A stretch of DNA of 60,966 nt from Rhodobiaceae bacterium (GCA_020637855.1 JACKJR010000009.1:1-60966); one strand, 5' to 3'. Shown: positions 27,735 through 36,295, counted from the first letter of the stretch. The notes: a model not told the origin generated them from the letters alone. A program made the numbers and translations.

Positions 27735-29030
27735 ATGGCGAACGTGGTTGTTGTCGGATCGCAATGGGGCGACGAGGGCAAGGGCAAGATTGTCGATTGG
27801 CTCTCGGAGCGCGCCGACGTGGTCGTGCGTTTCCAGGGCGGACACAATGCCGGGCATACGCTTGTCGTCGACGGCACGGTCTACAAGCTCTCGCTGCTAC
27901 CCTCCGGTGTTGCGCGCGCCGGCAAGCTGTCGGTGATTGGCAACGGTGTCGTTATCGATCCGCATGCGCTGGCCGAGGAGATCGAGCGGCTCAAGGGGCA
28001 GGGCGTCGCGATTTCGCGCGACAATCTGCGCATTGCCGACAATGCCTGCCTGATCCTGTCGGTTCACCGCGATCTCGATGGCCTGCGTGAAAACGCCGCT
28101 TCGGCGGGATCGCGTATCGGCACGACGCGCCGCGGCATCGGCCCGGCCTATGAGGACAAGGTGGGCAGGCGTGCGATTCGTGTCATGGACCTGGCCAACA
28201 TGAAGACGCTGCCGGGCAAGATCGACCGGTTGCTGACCCATCATAATGCCCTGCGGCGTGGTTTCGGCGAGCCCGAGATCGGGGCCGATGCGCTCTTCAC
28301 CGAGCTTGAAAGCGTTGCCGAGCGGCTGCTGCCCTATGTCGATACGGTGTGGAAGTTGCTCGACGGCTATCGCCGCGAGGGCAAGCGTATTCTCTTCGAA
28401 GGTGCGCAGGGTGCCATGCTCGACATCGATCATGGTACCTATCCGTTCGTGACGTCGTCGAACACGGTCGCCGGCCAGGCGGCAGCCGGGTCTGGTCTGG
28501 GGCCGGGTAGCGTCAACTTCGTCCTTGGAATTACCAAGGCCTATACGACGCGCGTCGGCGAAGGGCCGTTTCCGACAGAATTGCATGATGCGACCGGGGA
28601 CCGGCTGGGCGAGCGCGGGCACGAGTTCGGAACCGTGACCGGACGCAAACGGCGCTGCGGCTGGTTCGATGCCGTGATGGTGCGTCAGGCGATGATCACC
28701 AGCGGCGTCAGCGGGATCGCGCTTACCAAACTCGATGTGCTGGACGGGTTTGACGAGCTGAATGTGTGCGTGGGCTATGAGCTCGACGGAAAAGAGATCG
28801 ACTATTTCCCGGCCTCTCAAGGGGCGCAGGCACGGGTTAAGCCGGTTTACGAGACGCTTGAGGGCTGGAGCGGCAGCACGGCAGGCGCACGCTCATGGGC
28901 CGATCTTCCCGCCCAGGCCGTTAAATATGTCCGGCGTATCGAAGAGCTTATTGGCGCACCTGTTGCTATGCTTTCGACAAGCCCGGAACGTGAGGATACC
29001 ATCCTTGTTCATGACCCATTCCGGGACTAG
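27735..29030 (+). CDS. purA: Adenylosuccinate synthetase PurA
   Basis: PurA condenses IMP and aspartate with GTP in AMP synthesis. The N-terminus MANVVVVGSQWGDEGKGKIVDWLSE contains the GTP/catalytic P-loop with the catalytic Asp, followed by GGHNAGHTLV (catalytic His) and later GTYPFVTSSNT and GVGPFPTEL-type sequence. Length is normal at 431 residues. A 234-base spacer upstream (27501-27734) presumably has the promoter; I see no gene in it. Confidence 0.97.
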   Translation: MANVVVVGSQWGDEGKGKIVDWLSERADVVVRFQGGHNAGHTLVVDGTVYKLSLLPSGVARAGKLSVIGNGVVIDPHALAEEIERLKGQGVAISRDNLRIADNACLILSVHRDLDGLRENAASAGSRIGTTRRGIGPAYEDKVGRRAIRVMDLANMKTLPGKIDRLLTHHNALRRGFGEPEIGADALFTELESVAERLLPYVDTVWKLLDGYRREGKRILFEGAQGAMLDIDHGTYPFVTSSNTVAGQAAAGSGLGPGSVNFVLGITKAYTTRVGEGPFPTELHDATGDRLGERGHEFGTVTGRKRRCGWFDAVMVRQAMITSGVSGIALTKLDVLDGFDELNVCVGYELDGKEIDYFPASQGAQARVKPVYETLEGWSGSTAGARSWADLPAQAVKYVRRIEELIGAPVAMLSTSPEREDTILVHDPFRD

Positions 29031-29098
29031 GCTAAAACACAAGCGTCATCGGTAGCATGGCGTAGAGTTACAACAAGAGTAGATCAGCGTAATCGGAC

Positions 29099-30532
29099 AT
29101 GACTGACTTCAATTCTGTTCTGCGCAAAGCAATCGGTAATCTTCCGGAGAATACCGTTGAGGCGCGCCGCCAGCTTTATGCCCGTGCGGAGACGGCGCTT
29201 GTCGCTCAGCTTCAAAAGGCAGATCCGCCGGCAGATCCCTCACGTGTCGCACAGATGCGCGAGAACCTGCGCGCAGCGGCCCGCAACATCGAGGCGGAGG
29301 AGAGCGGGTTACGGCCAAAGACGCAGGCGCCGGCTTCTCAGCCCGCAGCGGCGCAAAACGGGCCCGCAGCACCACAAGCTCAACCGGCACCCCAGGCGAC
29401 AGCCCCGGGGTTCCGGCCGAGCATTCCGGGATCCCCCGGCTATGTGTCGCCGCTTCGCAATCGGAACGAGGCTGCACAGCCTGCTCCACCGGCTCCTGCG
29501 CCTCAGATGGCGGCGCCAGCTCCTGCGGCCATGCCGCAGGCACCGGCTCCAGCACCAGCTGCACCGGCTATGCCCGCACAGCCTGGGCCGGTCATGAATG
29601 AAGCCGTTGATGCGGGCTATCAGGCTGACGCTGCGGTAGGTGGGACAGGCTTTGGTGATATGGCCCAACCGCAGCAGGATGTTACGCGGCCTCCGCCGCC
29701 AGCATTCGACGATTGGCCGGAACCGGGTGCTTATGAACTCGAACCGCGCCGCCGGTCGTGGGGCTGGCTCGTTGCGCTTCTTGTCATTGGAGTGCTTGGT
29801 GGTGTGGGCTACTGGAAACGCGATGCAATCATGGAGGCGGCCCAGCCACTGTTGGCGCTGATCCAGCAGAAGGGATCCGATGATCCCAAGGTTGATGTGC
29901 GGCTGTCCGACGACGATGGAAAGCCTCAAGGCGATGCCCAGGGCGGCGATACGGCTCAGCCGGCCGGTCCGGCGTCCGAACCGCCTGTTGCGCCTCCTGC
30001 GGATGCCGTGATCGAGGCTCTTCTCGTAGAAGAGGGGGGAACGCCGCAGTCTCCGCCGACGGAAATTCCAGGCAGCGTTGCCTGGACACTTCAGCGTGAG
30101 GAGGGGGCGCCGGTCATCGAAGGGCGGGTCCAGATTCCATCACGTAACCTGACGCTCAGCGTAATGATCCGAAAGAATACCGACCCGGCATTCCCCGCGA
30201 CGCATACGATCGATTTCGTGTTCACCGTGCCGCCGGACTTTGGCGGTGGAGGCATCAACAATGTTCCCGGGTTGCTGACCAAATCGACGCCGAAAGCACG
30301 CGGCGGGCCGCTTGCCGGCGAGGTTGTCAGGGTCGACGAGGGAATTTTCCTGATGGCGCTCCTTGCGGGGGAACTCGATGCGCCCAACAACATAGAGGCT
30401 TTGTCGACACAGCCATTCCTTGACGTGCCGATGGTCTATGCCGATGGCAACCGGGCGATAGTCACCATGGCGAAGGGGCCTGAAGGAGAGAAGGTTTTCT
30501 CCGAAGCTTTTGCCGAGTGGGGACAGCAGTAA
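29099..30532 (+). CDS. Unrecognised single-pass membrane protein with Pro/Ala linker
   Basis: I do not recognise a named family. The 477 residues divide into a basic N-terminal cytoplasmic segment (about 1-70, FNSVLRKAIGNLPENTVEARRQLY), a long Pro/Ala/Gln linker (about 75-215), one membrane helix (about 220-240, GWLVALLVIGVLGGVGYW) and a periplasmic domain ending VFSEAFAEWGQQ. It follows purA by 68 bases, so co-transcription is possible. The layout suggests an inner-membrane protein reaching into the periplasm. Confidence 0.65.
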   Translation: MTDFNSVLRKAIGNLPENTVEARRQLYARAETALVAQLQKADPPADPSRVAQMRENLRAAARNIEAEESGLRPKTQAPASQPAAAQNGPAAPQAQPAPQATAPGFRPSIPGSPGYVSPLRNRNEAAQPAPPAPAPQMAAPAPAAMPQAPAPAPAAPAMPAQPGPVMNEAVDAGYQADAAVGGTGFGDMAQPQQDVTRPPPPAFDDWPEPGAYELEPRRRSWGWLVALLVIGVLGGVGYWKRDAIMEAAQPLLALIQQKGSDDPKVDVRLSDDDGKPQGDAQGGDTAQPAGPASEPPVAPPADAVIEALLVEEGGTPQSPPTEIPGSVAWTLQREEGAPVIEGRVQIPSRNLTLSVMIRKNTDPAFPATHTIDFVFTVPPDFGGGGINNVPGLLTKSTPKARGGPLAGEVVRVDEGIFLMALLAGELDAPNNIEALSTQPFLDVPMVYADGNRAIVTMAKGPEGEKVFSEAFAEWGQQ

Positions 30533-30593
30533 TTGAGCAAGGGTCTTATACCCTTGCCAGATGCCTGGCGATGCGTCAGATAGAAGCCTGAAA

Positions 30594-30689
30594 TTGTTCC
30601 GAGGGGTGTCCTGTTTCCAGGACTGAGATGGCGTGGAGCCGAACCCTTTGAACCTGAACCGGATCATGCCGGCGTAGGGATGGGAACAG
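30594..30689 (+). ncRNA. TPP riboswitch (THI element)
   Basis: The conserved blocks are present in order: GGGGTGTCC, GGACTGAGATGG, AACCCTTTGAACCTGA and CCGGATCATGCCGGCGTAGGGA, closed by TGTTCC/GGAACA at the ends. This is an unmistakable thiamine-pyrophosphate sensor. Downstream, GCTC-GCGG-GAGC at 30750-30761 can hide the GGGAG ribosome site of the permease gene, suggesting translational control. Confidence 0.93.
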
Positions 30690-30769
30690 GGCGCAGACAT
30701 TTCAGCAGCCTCGCCCGGAATCTCAGCCTCAATACTTACGGCATGGCCTGCTCGCGGGAGCGTGGAACC

Positions 30770-31543
30770 ATGGGCGTACAGCCATCGGGCTGGAGCGGAG
30801 CGATGATCAAGGCCGCCGTATGGACGGGCGGCGTTGTCCTCGTCTGGTGGCTTGCGCATGCCGCTTTCAATCCGCCGGCCTATATTTTCCCCGGCCCGGC
30901 GGATGTGCTTTCCAGTCTCGTATTGCAATGGCGCTTCCTGCTTGCCCATGCCGGCATTACGCTCATGGAAATGGTGCTGGGATTAGGTGTCGGGGCCGTG
31001 CTCGGCGTTTCGACGGCCGTATCCATTGCGCTATTCCGGCCGGCCCGCCATGTGATTTTGCCCCTGCTTGTCGCCAGCCAGGCTTTGCCGGTTTTCGCCA
31101 TCGCTCCTCTGCTCGTCATCTGGCTCGGTTTCGGTCTGGCTTCGAAGATCGCGATGGCGACGCTGATCATCTACTTCCCGATCGCTTCCGCATTCTATGA
31201 CGGACTTCGCCGTACAGAGCCGCATCTGCTCGATCTTGCCCGGCTTTATGGCGCAAGCCCCGCGTCCACGCTGCTTGTGCTGCGCTTTCCCGCGGCTCTG
31301 CCAGCGCTTGCCTCGGGCTTGCGGGTGGCTGCCGCGATCGCCCCGATCGGTGCGGTCGTTGGCGAATGGGTCGGTGCCTCCGCCGGCCTTGGCTTTGTCA
31401 TGCTGCAGGCCAATGCGCGGGTGCAGACCGATCTTGTCTTTGCCTGCCTGCTGATGCTGGCCGTTGCGGCATTGGTTCTGCGGCTGCTGGTGGAGTGGGC
31501 AACCCGCCACCTTGTCTACTGGGTCGATGAATTGCCGGCCTGA
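30770..31543 (+). CDS. thiX: ABC permease for a thiamine precursor (ThiX-like)
   Basis: This is an inner-membrane permease with six hydrophobic segments and the BPD-transport EAA-type region (LDLARLYGASPASTLLVLRFPAALPALASGL). The riboswitch upstream and the NMT1/THI5-type binding protein downstream point to uptake of hydroxymethyl- or formylamino-pyrimidine. Start choices are ATG 30770 (GGGAG upstream) and ATG 30803 (GGAGCGGAGCG upstream). No ATPase gene accompanies it here. Confidence 0.85.
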   Translation: MGVQPSGWSGAMIKAAVWTGGVVLVWWLAHAAFNPPAYIFPGPADVLSSLVLQWRFLLAHAGITLMEMVLGLGVGAVLGVSTAVSIALFRPARHVILPLLVASQALPVFAIAPLLVIWLGFGLASKIAMATLIIYFPIASAFYDGLRRTEPHLLDLARLYGASPASTLLVLRFPAALPALASGLRVAAAIAPIGAVVGEWVGASAGLGFVMLQANARVQTDLVFACLLMLAVAALVLRLLVEWATRHLVYWVDELPA

Positions 31544-31584
31544 AACGCTTCTCCCTTCAAGGACCGAAAGGAACCGCTTCTCCC

Positions 31585-32526
31585 ATGACGATGACAATAC
31601 GCATCATTGCTGCCTGCCTGTTGCTGGCAGTAGGCACGCCGGCTCATGCTGCCGACAAACTGACATTGCTGCTCGACTGGTTCGTCAATCCCGATCACGC
31701 ACCGATCATCGTGGCGCAGGAGAAGGGATATTTCGCCGACGCCGGTCTTGAGGTCGAGATTGTCCCGCCAGCCGATCCGTCCGCACCGCCGCGGCTGGTG
31801 GCTGCGGGGCAGGGCGACATCGCCATATCCTATCAGCCGAGCCTGCATCAGCAGATCGGTAAAGGGCTTCCACTGGTGCGCATAGGAACCGCTGTGGAAA
31901 CACCGTTGAACACCCTTGTTGTACTGGCTGACGGGCCAGTCAAATCCATCGCTGATCTCAAGGGCAAGACCATCGGCTTCTCGGTCGGCGGATTCGAGGA
32001 TGCGCTGCTGAAGATGATGCTGTCGCAGGAAGGTCTTACGCTTGATGACGTCAAGCTGGTCAATGTCAACTTCGCGCTGTCACCGGCACTGATCGCGGGG
32101 CAGGTCGATGCGGTGATCGGAGCGTTCCGCAATTTCGAGCTGACGCAGTTGAAGATCGAGGGACACGAAGGTCTGGCATTCTACCCCGAAGAGCACGGCG
32201 TTCCGGTCTATGACGAACTGATCTTCATCGCCCACAAGAACCGCGCAGGAGACGAGAAGCTGAAGCGGTTCATGGAGGTGATCGAACGCGCGACGATCTG
32301 GATGACCAATCACCCCGATGAAGGGTGGGGACTGTTCAAGGCAGCCCATCCCGACCTCGACAATGAACTGAACCGTCAGGCCTGGATCGACACCATGCCG
32401 CGCTTTGCCAAGCGTCCCATGGCGCTCGATGAGGCGCGCTACGAGCGCTTTGGCGCATTCATGAAGGCGCAGGGGCTGATCGGCGAAACCGTGCCGGTTT
32501 CCGATTATGCCGTGGTGTTGAAGTAG
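31585..32526 (+). CDS. thiY: Thiamine-precursor binding protein (NMT1/THI5-like, ThiY-like)
   Basis: The 313-residue periplasmic binding protein has a Sec signal (to PAHA-ADKLT) and family phrases LLLDWFVNPDHAPIIVAQEKGYFADAGL, PADPSAPPRLVAAGQGDIAISY and GVPVYDELIFIAHK, typical of pyrimidine-precursor binding proteins related to the yeast THI5 fold. It lies 41 bases after the permease. A hairpin follows, then a convergent peroxiredoxin gene. Confidence 0.9.
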   Translation: MTMTIRIIAACLLLAVGTPAHAADKLTLLLDWFVNPDHAPIIVAQEKGYFADAGLEVEIVPPADPSAPPRLVAAGQGDIAISYQPSLHQQIGKGLPLVRIGTAVETPLNTLVVLADGPVKSIADLKGKTIGFSVGGFEDALLKMMLSQEGLTLDDVKLVNVNFALSPALIAGQVDAVIGAFRNFELTQLKIEGHEGLAFYPEEHGVPVYDELIFIAHKNRAGDEKLKRFMEVIERATIWMTNHPDEGWGLFKAAHPDLDNELNRQAWIDTMPRFAKRPMALDEARYERFGAFMKAQGLIGETVPVSDYAVVLK

Positions 32527-32552
32527 TGCGCGCAAAGCGCATTCGAGAAAAA

Positions 32553-32577
32553 GCCGGGCGCTAGCAGCGCGCCCGGC
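32553..32577 (+). terminator. GC hairpin after thiY
   Basis: A 9-bp stem GCCGGGCGC / GCGCCCGGC with a 7-nt loop lies 26 bases after the thiY stop. It lacks a proper T-run on either strand, so its terminator activity is uncertain. Confidence 0.4.
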
Positions 32578-32618
32578 AAGTCTTGGGGGTCAAACTTTCG
32601 GGAGGCGTTTCGTTTACG

Positions 32619-33185
32619 TCAGGCGGCGCGGACAGTCTTCAGATTCTCGATTTCGCCACGGGCCGGATAATCCTTGGCCAGAACGAAATCGATTGCGCCG
32701 AGAATGTCGTCGAAATGCGGGCGGGCGAACGGCATTGTCTGCACCGAAGCGAAATAGACGGAGTTGTCGGGCTTGATCAGGAACAGGCCCGGTTCGCTGA
32801 ACAAGGCCGGTTCTTCGATGCCGATGGATGTCTTGCCGCGGCCAGCGGAAATGTAGAGCCCCCACTGCCGGGCCGTTTCGAGGCCGAGACCGTATCCAAG
32901 GCACAGCTTGTCGAGCTTCCAGTCTTCGGCTGTTTTGGCGGCACGTTCGGCATCATCGGAAGAAATTGCGATGACCTTCACGCCGCGCTTGTCGAATTCC
33001 GCCAGCTTGTTCTGCAGATCGGAGAGTTGCTTGCGGCAGATCGGGCAGTGCAGCCCGCGGTAGAAGACGACAAGCGTGAAGTTCTGCGGCCTGCTGTCGG
33101 CAAGTTTCCAGGAGCCGCCGCCCACGGTCGGAACATTGAGGTCAGGTGCCTGCGTGCGCGGTAGAACGGGTTGAATATCGGTCAT
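32619..33185 (-). CDS. Peroxiredoxin-like (AhpC/TSA) protein
   Basis: This thioredoxin-fold protein of 188 residues has the redox motif in VVFYRGLHCPICRKQL (a CxxC, unlike the single peroxidatic Cys of classical AhpC), followed by GVKVIAISSDDAERAAKTAEDW. It fits the peroxiredoxin-like family proteins, presumed to reduce peroxides or act as thiol oxidoreductases in the cytoplasm. No signal peptide is seen. Confidence 0.85.
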   Translation of the reverse strand: MTDIQPVLPRTQAPDLNVPTVGGGSWKLADSRPQNFTLVVFYRGLHCPICRKQLSDLQNKLAEFDKRGVKVIAISSDDAERAAKTAEDWKLDKLCLGYGLGLETARQWGLYISAGRGKTSIGIEEPALFSEPGLFLIKPDNSVYFASVQTMPFARPHFDDILGAIDFVLAKDYPARGEIENLKTVRAA

Positions 33186-33299
33186 CGGAATGCTCCCGGT
33201 GAATATTGCTCATGTTCAAAGGCCAAAGCGCTGTCAAACGCTCCGGCTCAATTGAACCTAGGGAGTACGGCTGATCGGGGAATATGGTCAGCAATCACA

Positions 33300-33314
33300 T
33301 TCCAGTGACTGGAA
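33300..33314 (-). terminator. Small hairpin after rpoH
   Basis: A perfect TTCCAG-TGA-CTGGAA hairpin lies 18 bases beyond the rpoH stop in the rpoH direction. There is no T-run, so it is only a candidate 3' structure. Confidence 0.3.
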
Positions 33315-33332
33315 GCCCGGGTAGGATGCCGC

Positions 33333-34241
33333 TCAGGCTGCACCGTGCGCGATTGCGGCGACGGGGCGTTCCAGTTTGCGGGAGGCTTCCCGGACGGCCT
33401 TCTGAACTTTCTCGAAGGCACGGACCTCGATTTGCCGGACCCGCTCGCGGCTGACGCCGAATTCCTCGGAAAGTTCCTCAAGCGTCATCGGCTCTTCCGA
33501 CAGGCGGCGAACCTCGAAGATGCGGCGTTCTCGGTCGTTGAGCTTTTCCATCGCCTCGGCGAGCATCTGGCGGCGGATGTCCAGTTCCTCGTTCTCGGCC
33601 AGCATGGTTTCCTGATCATCGCTGTCGTCGACCAGCCAGTCCTGCCATTCCGAGCCGGCATCGGCATCCGCGCGCAGTGGCGCGTTGAGCGAGGCATCGC
33701 CACCGAGGCGGCGGTTCATCGAGATGACTTCTTCCTCGTTAACACCAAGACGGGTGGCGATTTCGCTGACCTGCTCGGGGCGCAGGTCGCCTTCCTCCAG
33801 CGCGGAAATCTGCCCTTTCACCTTGCGCAGGTTGAAGAACAGCTTCTTCTGGTTGGCGGTAGTGCCCATTTTCACCAGGCTCCACGAGCGCAGGATGTAT
33901 TCCTGGATCGCGGCGCGGATCCACCACATGGCATAGGTCGCCAGACGGAAACCCTTGTCCGGTTCGAAGCGCTTCACGGCCTGCATGAGGCCGATATTGC
34001 CTTCCGACACGATCTCGCTGACAGGCAGGCCATAGCCGCGATAGCCCATGGCGATCTTTGCGACCAGACGCAGATGGCTGGTCACGAGCTGGTGGGCAGC
34101 GTCGCGGTCGTCATGCTCGCGCCAGCGCTTGGCGAGCATGAATTCCTGATCCGGCTGGAGCATGGGGAATTTGCGGATCTCGTCGAGATAACGCGAAAGT
34201 CCCCCGTCGGAACTGATTGTCGGCAAAGCCGCAGCGGCCAT
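33333..34241 (-). CDS. rpoH: Heat-shock sigma factor RpoH
   Basis: The 302-residue sigma-70 family protein has region 2 (IVSEGNIGLMQAVKRFEPDKGFRLATYAMWWIRAAIQEYILRSW), the RpoH box (QKKLFFNLRKVKGQI) that separates sigma-32 from other sigmas, and region 4 (LSEEFGVSRERVRQIEVRAFEKVQ). The start is MAAAALPTISSDGG at 34241. ftsH, whose product controls RpoH stability in E. coli, is also in the window. The upstream region carries a palindrome. Confidence 0.96.
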   Translation of the reverse strand: MAAAALPTISSDGGLSRYLDEIRKFPMLQPDQEFMLAKRWREHDDRDAAHQLVTSHLRLVAKIAMGYRGYGLPVSEIVSEGNIGLMQAVKRFEPDKGFRLATYAMWWIRAAIQEYILRSWSLVKMGTTANQKKLFFNLRKVKGQISALEEGDLRPEQVSEIATRLGVNEEEVISMNRRLGGDASLNAPLRADADAGSEWQDWLVDDSDDQETMLAENEELDIRRQMLAEAMEKLNDRERRIFEVRRLSEEPMTLEELSEEFGVSRERVRQIEVRAFEKVQKAVREASRKLERPVAAIAHGAA

Positions 34242-34360
34242 GTCGTCTACCCTCGTCCTTGGCGCTTTGCTTTTTAGGCCCCGTTTCCGGCAGCCTGATT
34301 GGCAAAACCCGGTACACAAGCCACGATATATGGGTGCGTCGCTTGTTTGGTGCAATACGT

Positions 34361-34388
34361 CCGGTTCGTATTCGGTTATGCGAACCGG
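34361..34388. promoter_or_regulatory. Palindrome between rpoH and rluD
   Basis: CCGGTTCG-N12-CGAACCGG is a perfect 8-bp inverted repeat; TTCGTATTC-like direct repeats overlap it. It lies in the 199-base gap upstream of rpoH and downstream of the rluD stop, 120 bases from the rpoH ATG. It could be an operator, or a hairpin ending the rluD transcript. Confidence 0.4.
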
Positions 34389-34440
34389 TATTCGTATCAT
34401 TCAATACAATTCTGCCGAAAGAACGGCAGGCTTCAATTTG

Positions 34441-35430
34441 TCAGGTGTCAAGTTCAAGCAATTTCTGCAGTTTCGCCATTTCTTCCGGCAATTCCGACTC
34501 AAAACGCATCGTTTTCCCGGTTTTCGGGTGTGCAAATGCCAATAGACGCGCATGCAGGGCCTGACGGCCGAGATTTTCCAGCGCCTGGCGGGCTAATGGG
34601 CCGAGTAAGGCGGATTTGGATTTGAAGCCGGCTGCATAAACCGGATCGCCAAGCACGGGGTGTCCGATATGGGCCATATGCAGGCGGATTTGATGCGTCC
34701 GGCCGGTTTCGAGACGGCATTCGACCAGCGCCGCGACAGGTTTGCCGCCTGCTTCATAGGCGGAAAGTTTTTGCCAATGGGTGATGGCATGCCTGCCGCT
34801 TGAGCGGACGGCCATTTTCCTGGCGTTCGAGGGATCACGGGCGACCGGTGCATCGATCGTACCCTGCGCGCGATCCGGTACACCCCAGACGAGCGCAGTA
34901 TAGGCGCGCTCCAGCGGGCCTTCGCGGCCATGGTCGGCGAATTGCGCGCTCAGCGTCTTGTGGGCTGCATCGTTCTTGGCAATCACGAGGAGACCGCTGG
35001 TTTCCTTGTCGAGACGGTGGACAATGCCGGGCCGCGCGACACCGCCAATGCCGGACAGGCTACTGCCTGCATGGTGCAGCAGGGCGTTGACGAGTGTTCC
35101 TGACGCGTTGCCGGCGCCCGGATGCACGACGAGGCCCGCCGGTTTGTCGATAACGATCAGGTCGTTGTCCTCGTAAACAACATTGAGGGCGATGGCTTCG
35201 GCCTGCGGCTCGGCGGGCGCCGGCGGGGGAATGATAACGGTTACAGATGTTCCGGGCGCCACCTTGCGGGAGGGATCGCTGACCGGTGCACCGTAGATGC
35301 TGACCTGGCCCTCGCGGATCAGCGCCTGAAAGCGGGCGCGCGAGATGTCCGGGCAGGCAGCAGCCAAACCGGCGTCCAGACGCACAGGCTTTTCGGCTTC
35401 GGCGGCGAGGGTCAGTTCACGTGTTTCCAT
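34441..35430 (-). CDS. rluD: 23S rRNA pseudouridine synthase RluD-type
   Basis: This RluA-family enzyme isomerises uridines of 23S rRNA (1911/1915/1917 in E. coli RluD). The 329-residue protein has an N-terminal S4 RNA-binding domain (RLDAGLAAACPDISRARFQALIREGQV) and the catalytic HRLDKETSGLLVIAKN with the essential Asp, then GRTHQIRLHMAHIGHPVLGDPVY. It is upstream of rpoH on the same strand and divergent from a small membrane protein gene. Confidence 0.92.
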   Translation of the reverse strand: METRELTLAAEAEKPVRLDAGLAAACPDISRARFQALIREGQVSIYGAPVSDPSRKVAPGTSVTVIIPPPAPAEPQAEAIALNVVYEDNDLIVIDKPAGLVVHPGAGNASGTLVNALLHHAGSSLSGIGGVARPGIVHRLDKETSGLLVIAKNDAAHKTLSAQFADHGREGPLERAYTALVWGVPDRAQGTIDAPVARDPSNARKMAVRSSGRHAITHWQKLSAYEAGGKPVAALVECRLETGRTHQIRLHMAHIGHPVLGDPVYAAGFKSKSALLGPLARQALENLGRQALHARLLAFAHPKTGKTMRFESELPEEMAKLQKLLELDT

Positions 35431-35544
35431 CAGCGGGATTTAACACTGCTGGCGAAGAACCGCGAGCCATGCGGCAATCATGGCTTGATCGAAACCACAG
35501 AGCGTGCTTTGCCAGCGCCGCGCAATGTTTGAGAGAACCGGCAC

Positions 35545-35898
35545 ATGGCCACGACCCGCAATGATGACGAAGAAGCTCCCCTCGATCCCGCGGTGGAGCG
35601 GGTGCGTGCGAAGCTTGCGCGGCTGGTGTTGTTCTCGTTCGGCACCATGGCGTTGGGGCTGGTCGCGTTGCTGCTGGCCATCCTTTACAAGCTCGGGACA
35701 TTTGGCGATACGGCCGACAAGCCGGTTGATGCCGTTGCCGAACTGCCCGCTGGCGCGCAGGTCATTTCCTCAAGCGTGTCGGATGATACGCTTGTCGTCA
35801 CCGTGACGCTGCCGGGCGGCGCGCAGGAGGTGCGGATGTTCCGTATTCCCGGCGGCGAACCGGTTGGCCGGGTGCAGTTCACCGCTCCGGCCCAGTAA
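35545..35898 (+). CDS. Small membrane protein (DUF6476-like?)
   Basis: The 117-residue protein has a cytoplasmic head, one membrane helix (about residues 26-50, LVLFSFGTMALGLVALLLAILY) and a short beta-rich outer domain (VTVTLPGGAQEVRMFRIPGGE). Size and pattern resemble small proteins annotated DUF6476, but I am not sure. It is divergently placed from rluD. Confidence 0.65.
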   Translation: MATTRNDDEEAPLDPAVERVRAKLARLVLFSFGTMALGLVALLLAILYKLGTFGDTADKPVDAVAELPAGAQVISSSVSDDTLVVTVTLPGGAQEVRMFRIPGGEPVGRVQFTAPAQ

Positions 35899-35966
35899 CG
35901 CTTCACGGGTCTCTTGCAAGCGTTTCCATGAACCGTTATATCGGCGGTCCGCGCGATTACGCGCCG

Positions 35967-36044
35967 CTAGTGGAGCGAATTTGACGTTTGGTCTCCATCT
36001 GCAGCAAGCCTGTTTCCAAACGTCAAATTCAAAAGCTCCACTAG
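35967..36044 (+). repeat. Structured repeat H1
   Basis: The outer 10-bp stem is CTAGTGGAGC (35967-35976) / GCTCCACTAG (36035-36044), the inner 15-bp stem GAATTTGACGTTTGG (35977-35991) / CCAAACGTCAAATTC (36016-36030). A 4-nt AAAA bulge is on the 3' side and the loop is 24 nt, including CAGCA. It lies 68 bases after the preceding gene. Confidence 0.85.
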
Positions 36045-36058
36045 AAACAAATATGTTG

Positions 36059-36135
36059 CTAGTGGTTCTTTGATTCCAACATTTGCACTTGAGTGTGCTG
36101 TACGTGAGATGCAAATGTTGGAATTGAACCACTAG
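36059..36135 (-). repeat. Structured repeat H2, inverted relative to H1
   Basis: The outer 10-bp stem is CTAGTGGTTC / GAACCACTAG, the inner 15-bp stem ATTCCAACATTTGCA (36073-36087) / TGCAAATGTTGGAAT (36110-36124). On the minus strand the bulge is CAAA on the 3' side and the loop holds TCTC and CAGCA, as in H1. It is separated from H1 by 14 bases and from the mature 5' end of tRNA-Glu by one base. Confidence 0.85.
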
Positions 36136-36136
36136 T

Positions 36137-36212
36137 GCTCCCATCGTCTAGCGGTCCAGGACGCCGCCCTCTCACGGCGGAAACAGGGGTTCGATTCCCC
36201 TTGGGAGTGCCA
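36137..36212 (+). tRNA. tRNA-Glu (CTC anticodon)
   Basis: The 76-base cloverleaf begins GCTCCCATCGTCTAGCGG and ends with encoded CCA. The anticodon stem CCGCC/GGCGG holds the loop CTCTCAC, giving anticodon CTC (reads GAG). The T-arm is AGGGG-TTCGATT-CCCCT. The acceptor stem has seven pairs with a G1-U72 wobble. The upstream repeat H2 leaves only a single-base leader before position 1. Confidence 0.95.
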
Positions 36213-36295
36213 ATTCTTTTCGCTCACGGCAGTTTCGCTTGCGCTCAACGCCTGCGCGGGCGCGCCGGAAAGCCGGCGACGCCCAGTCGGGCTTG

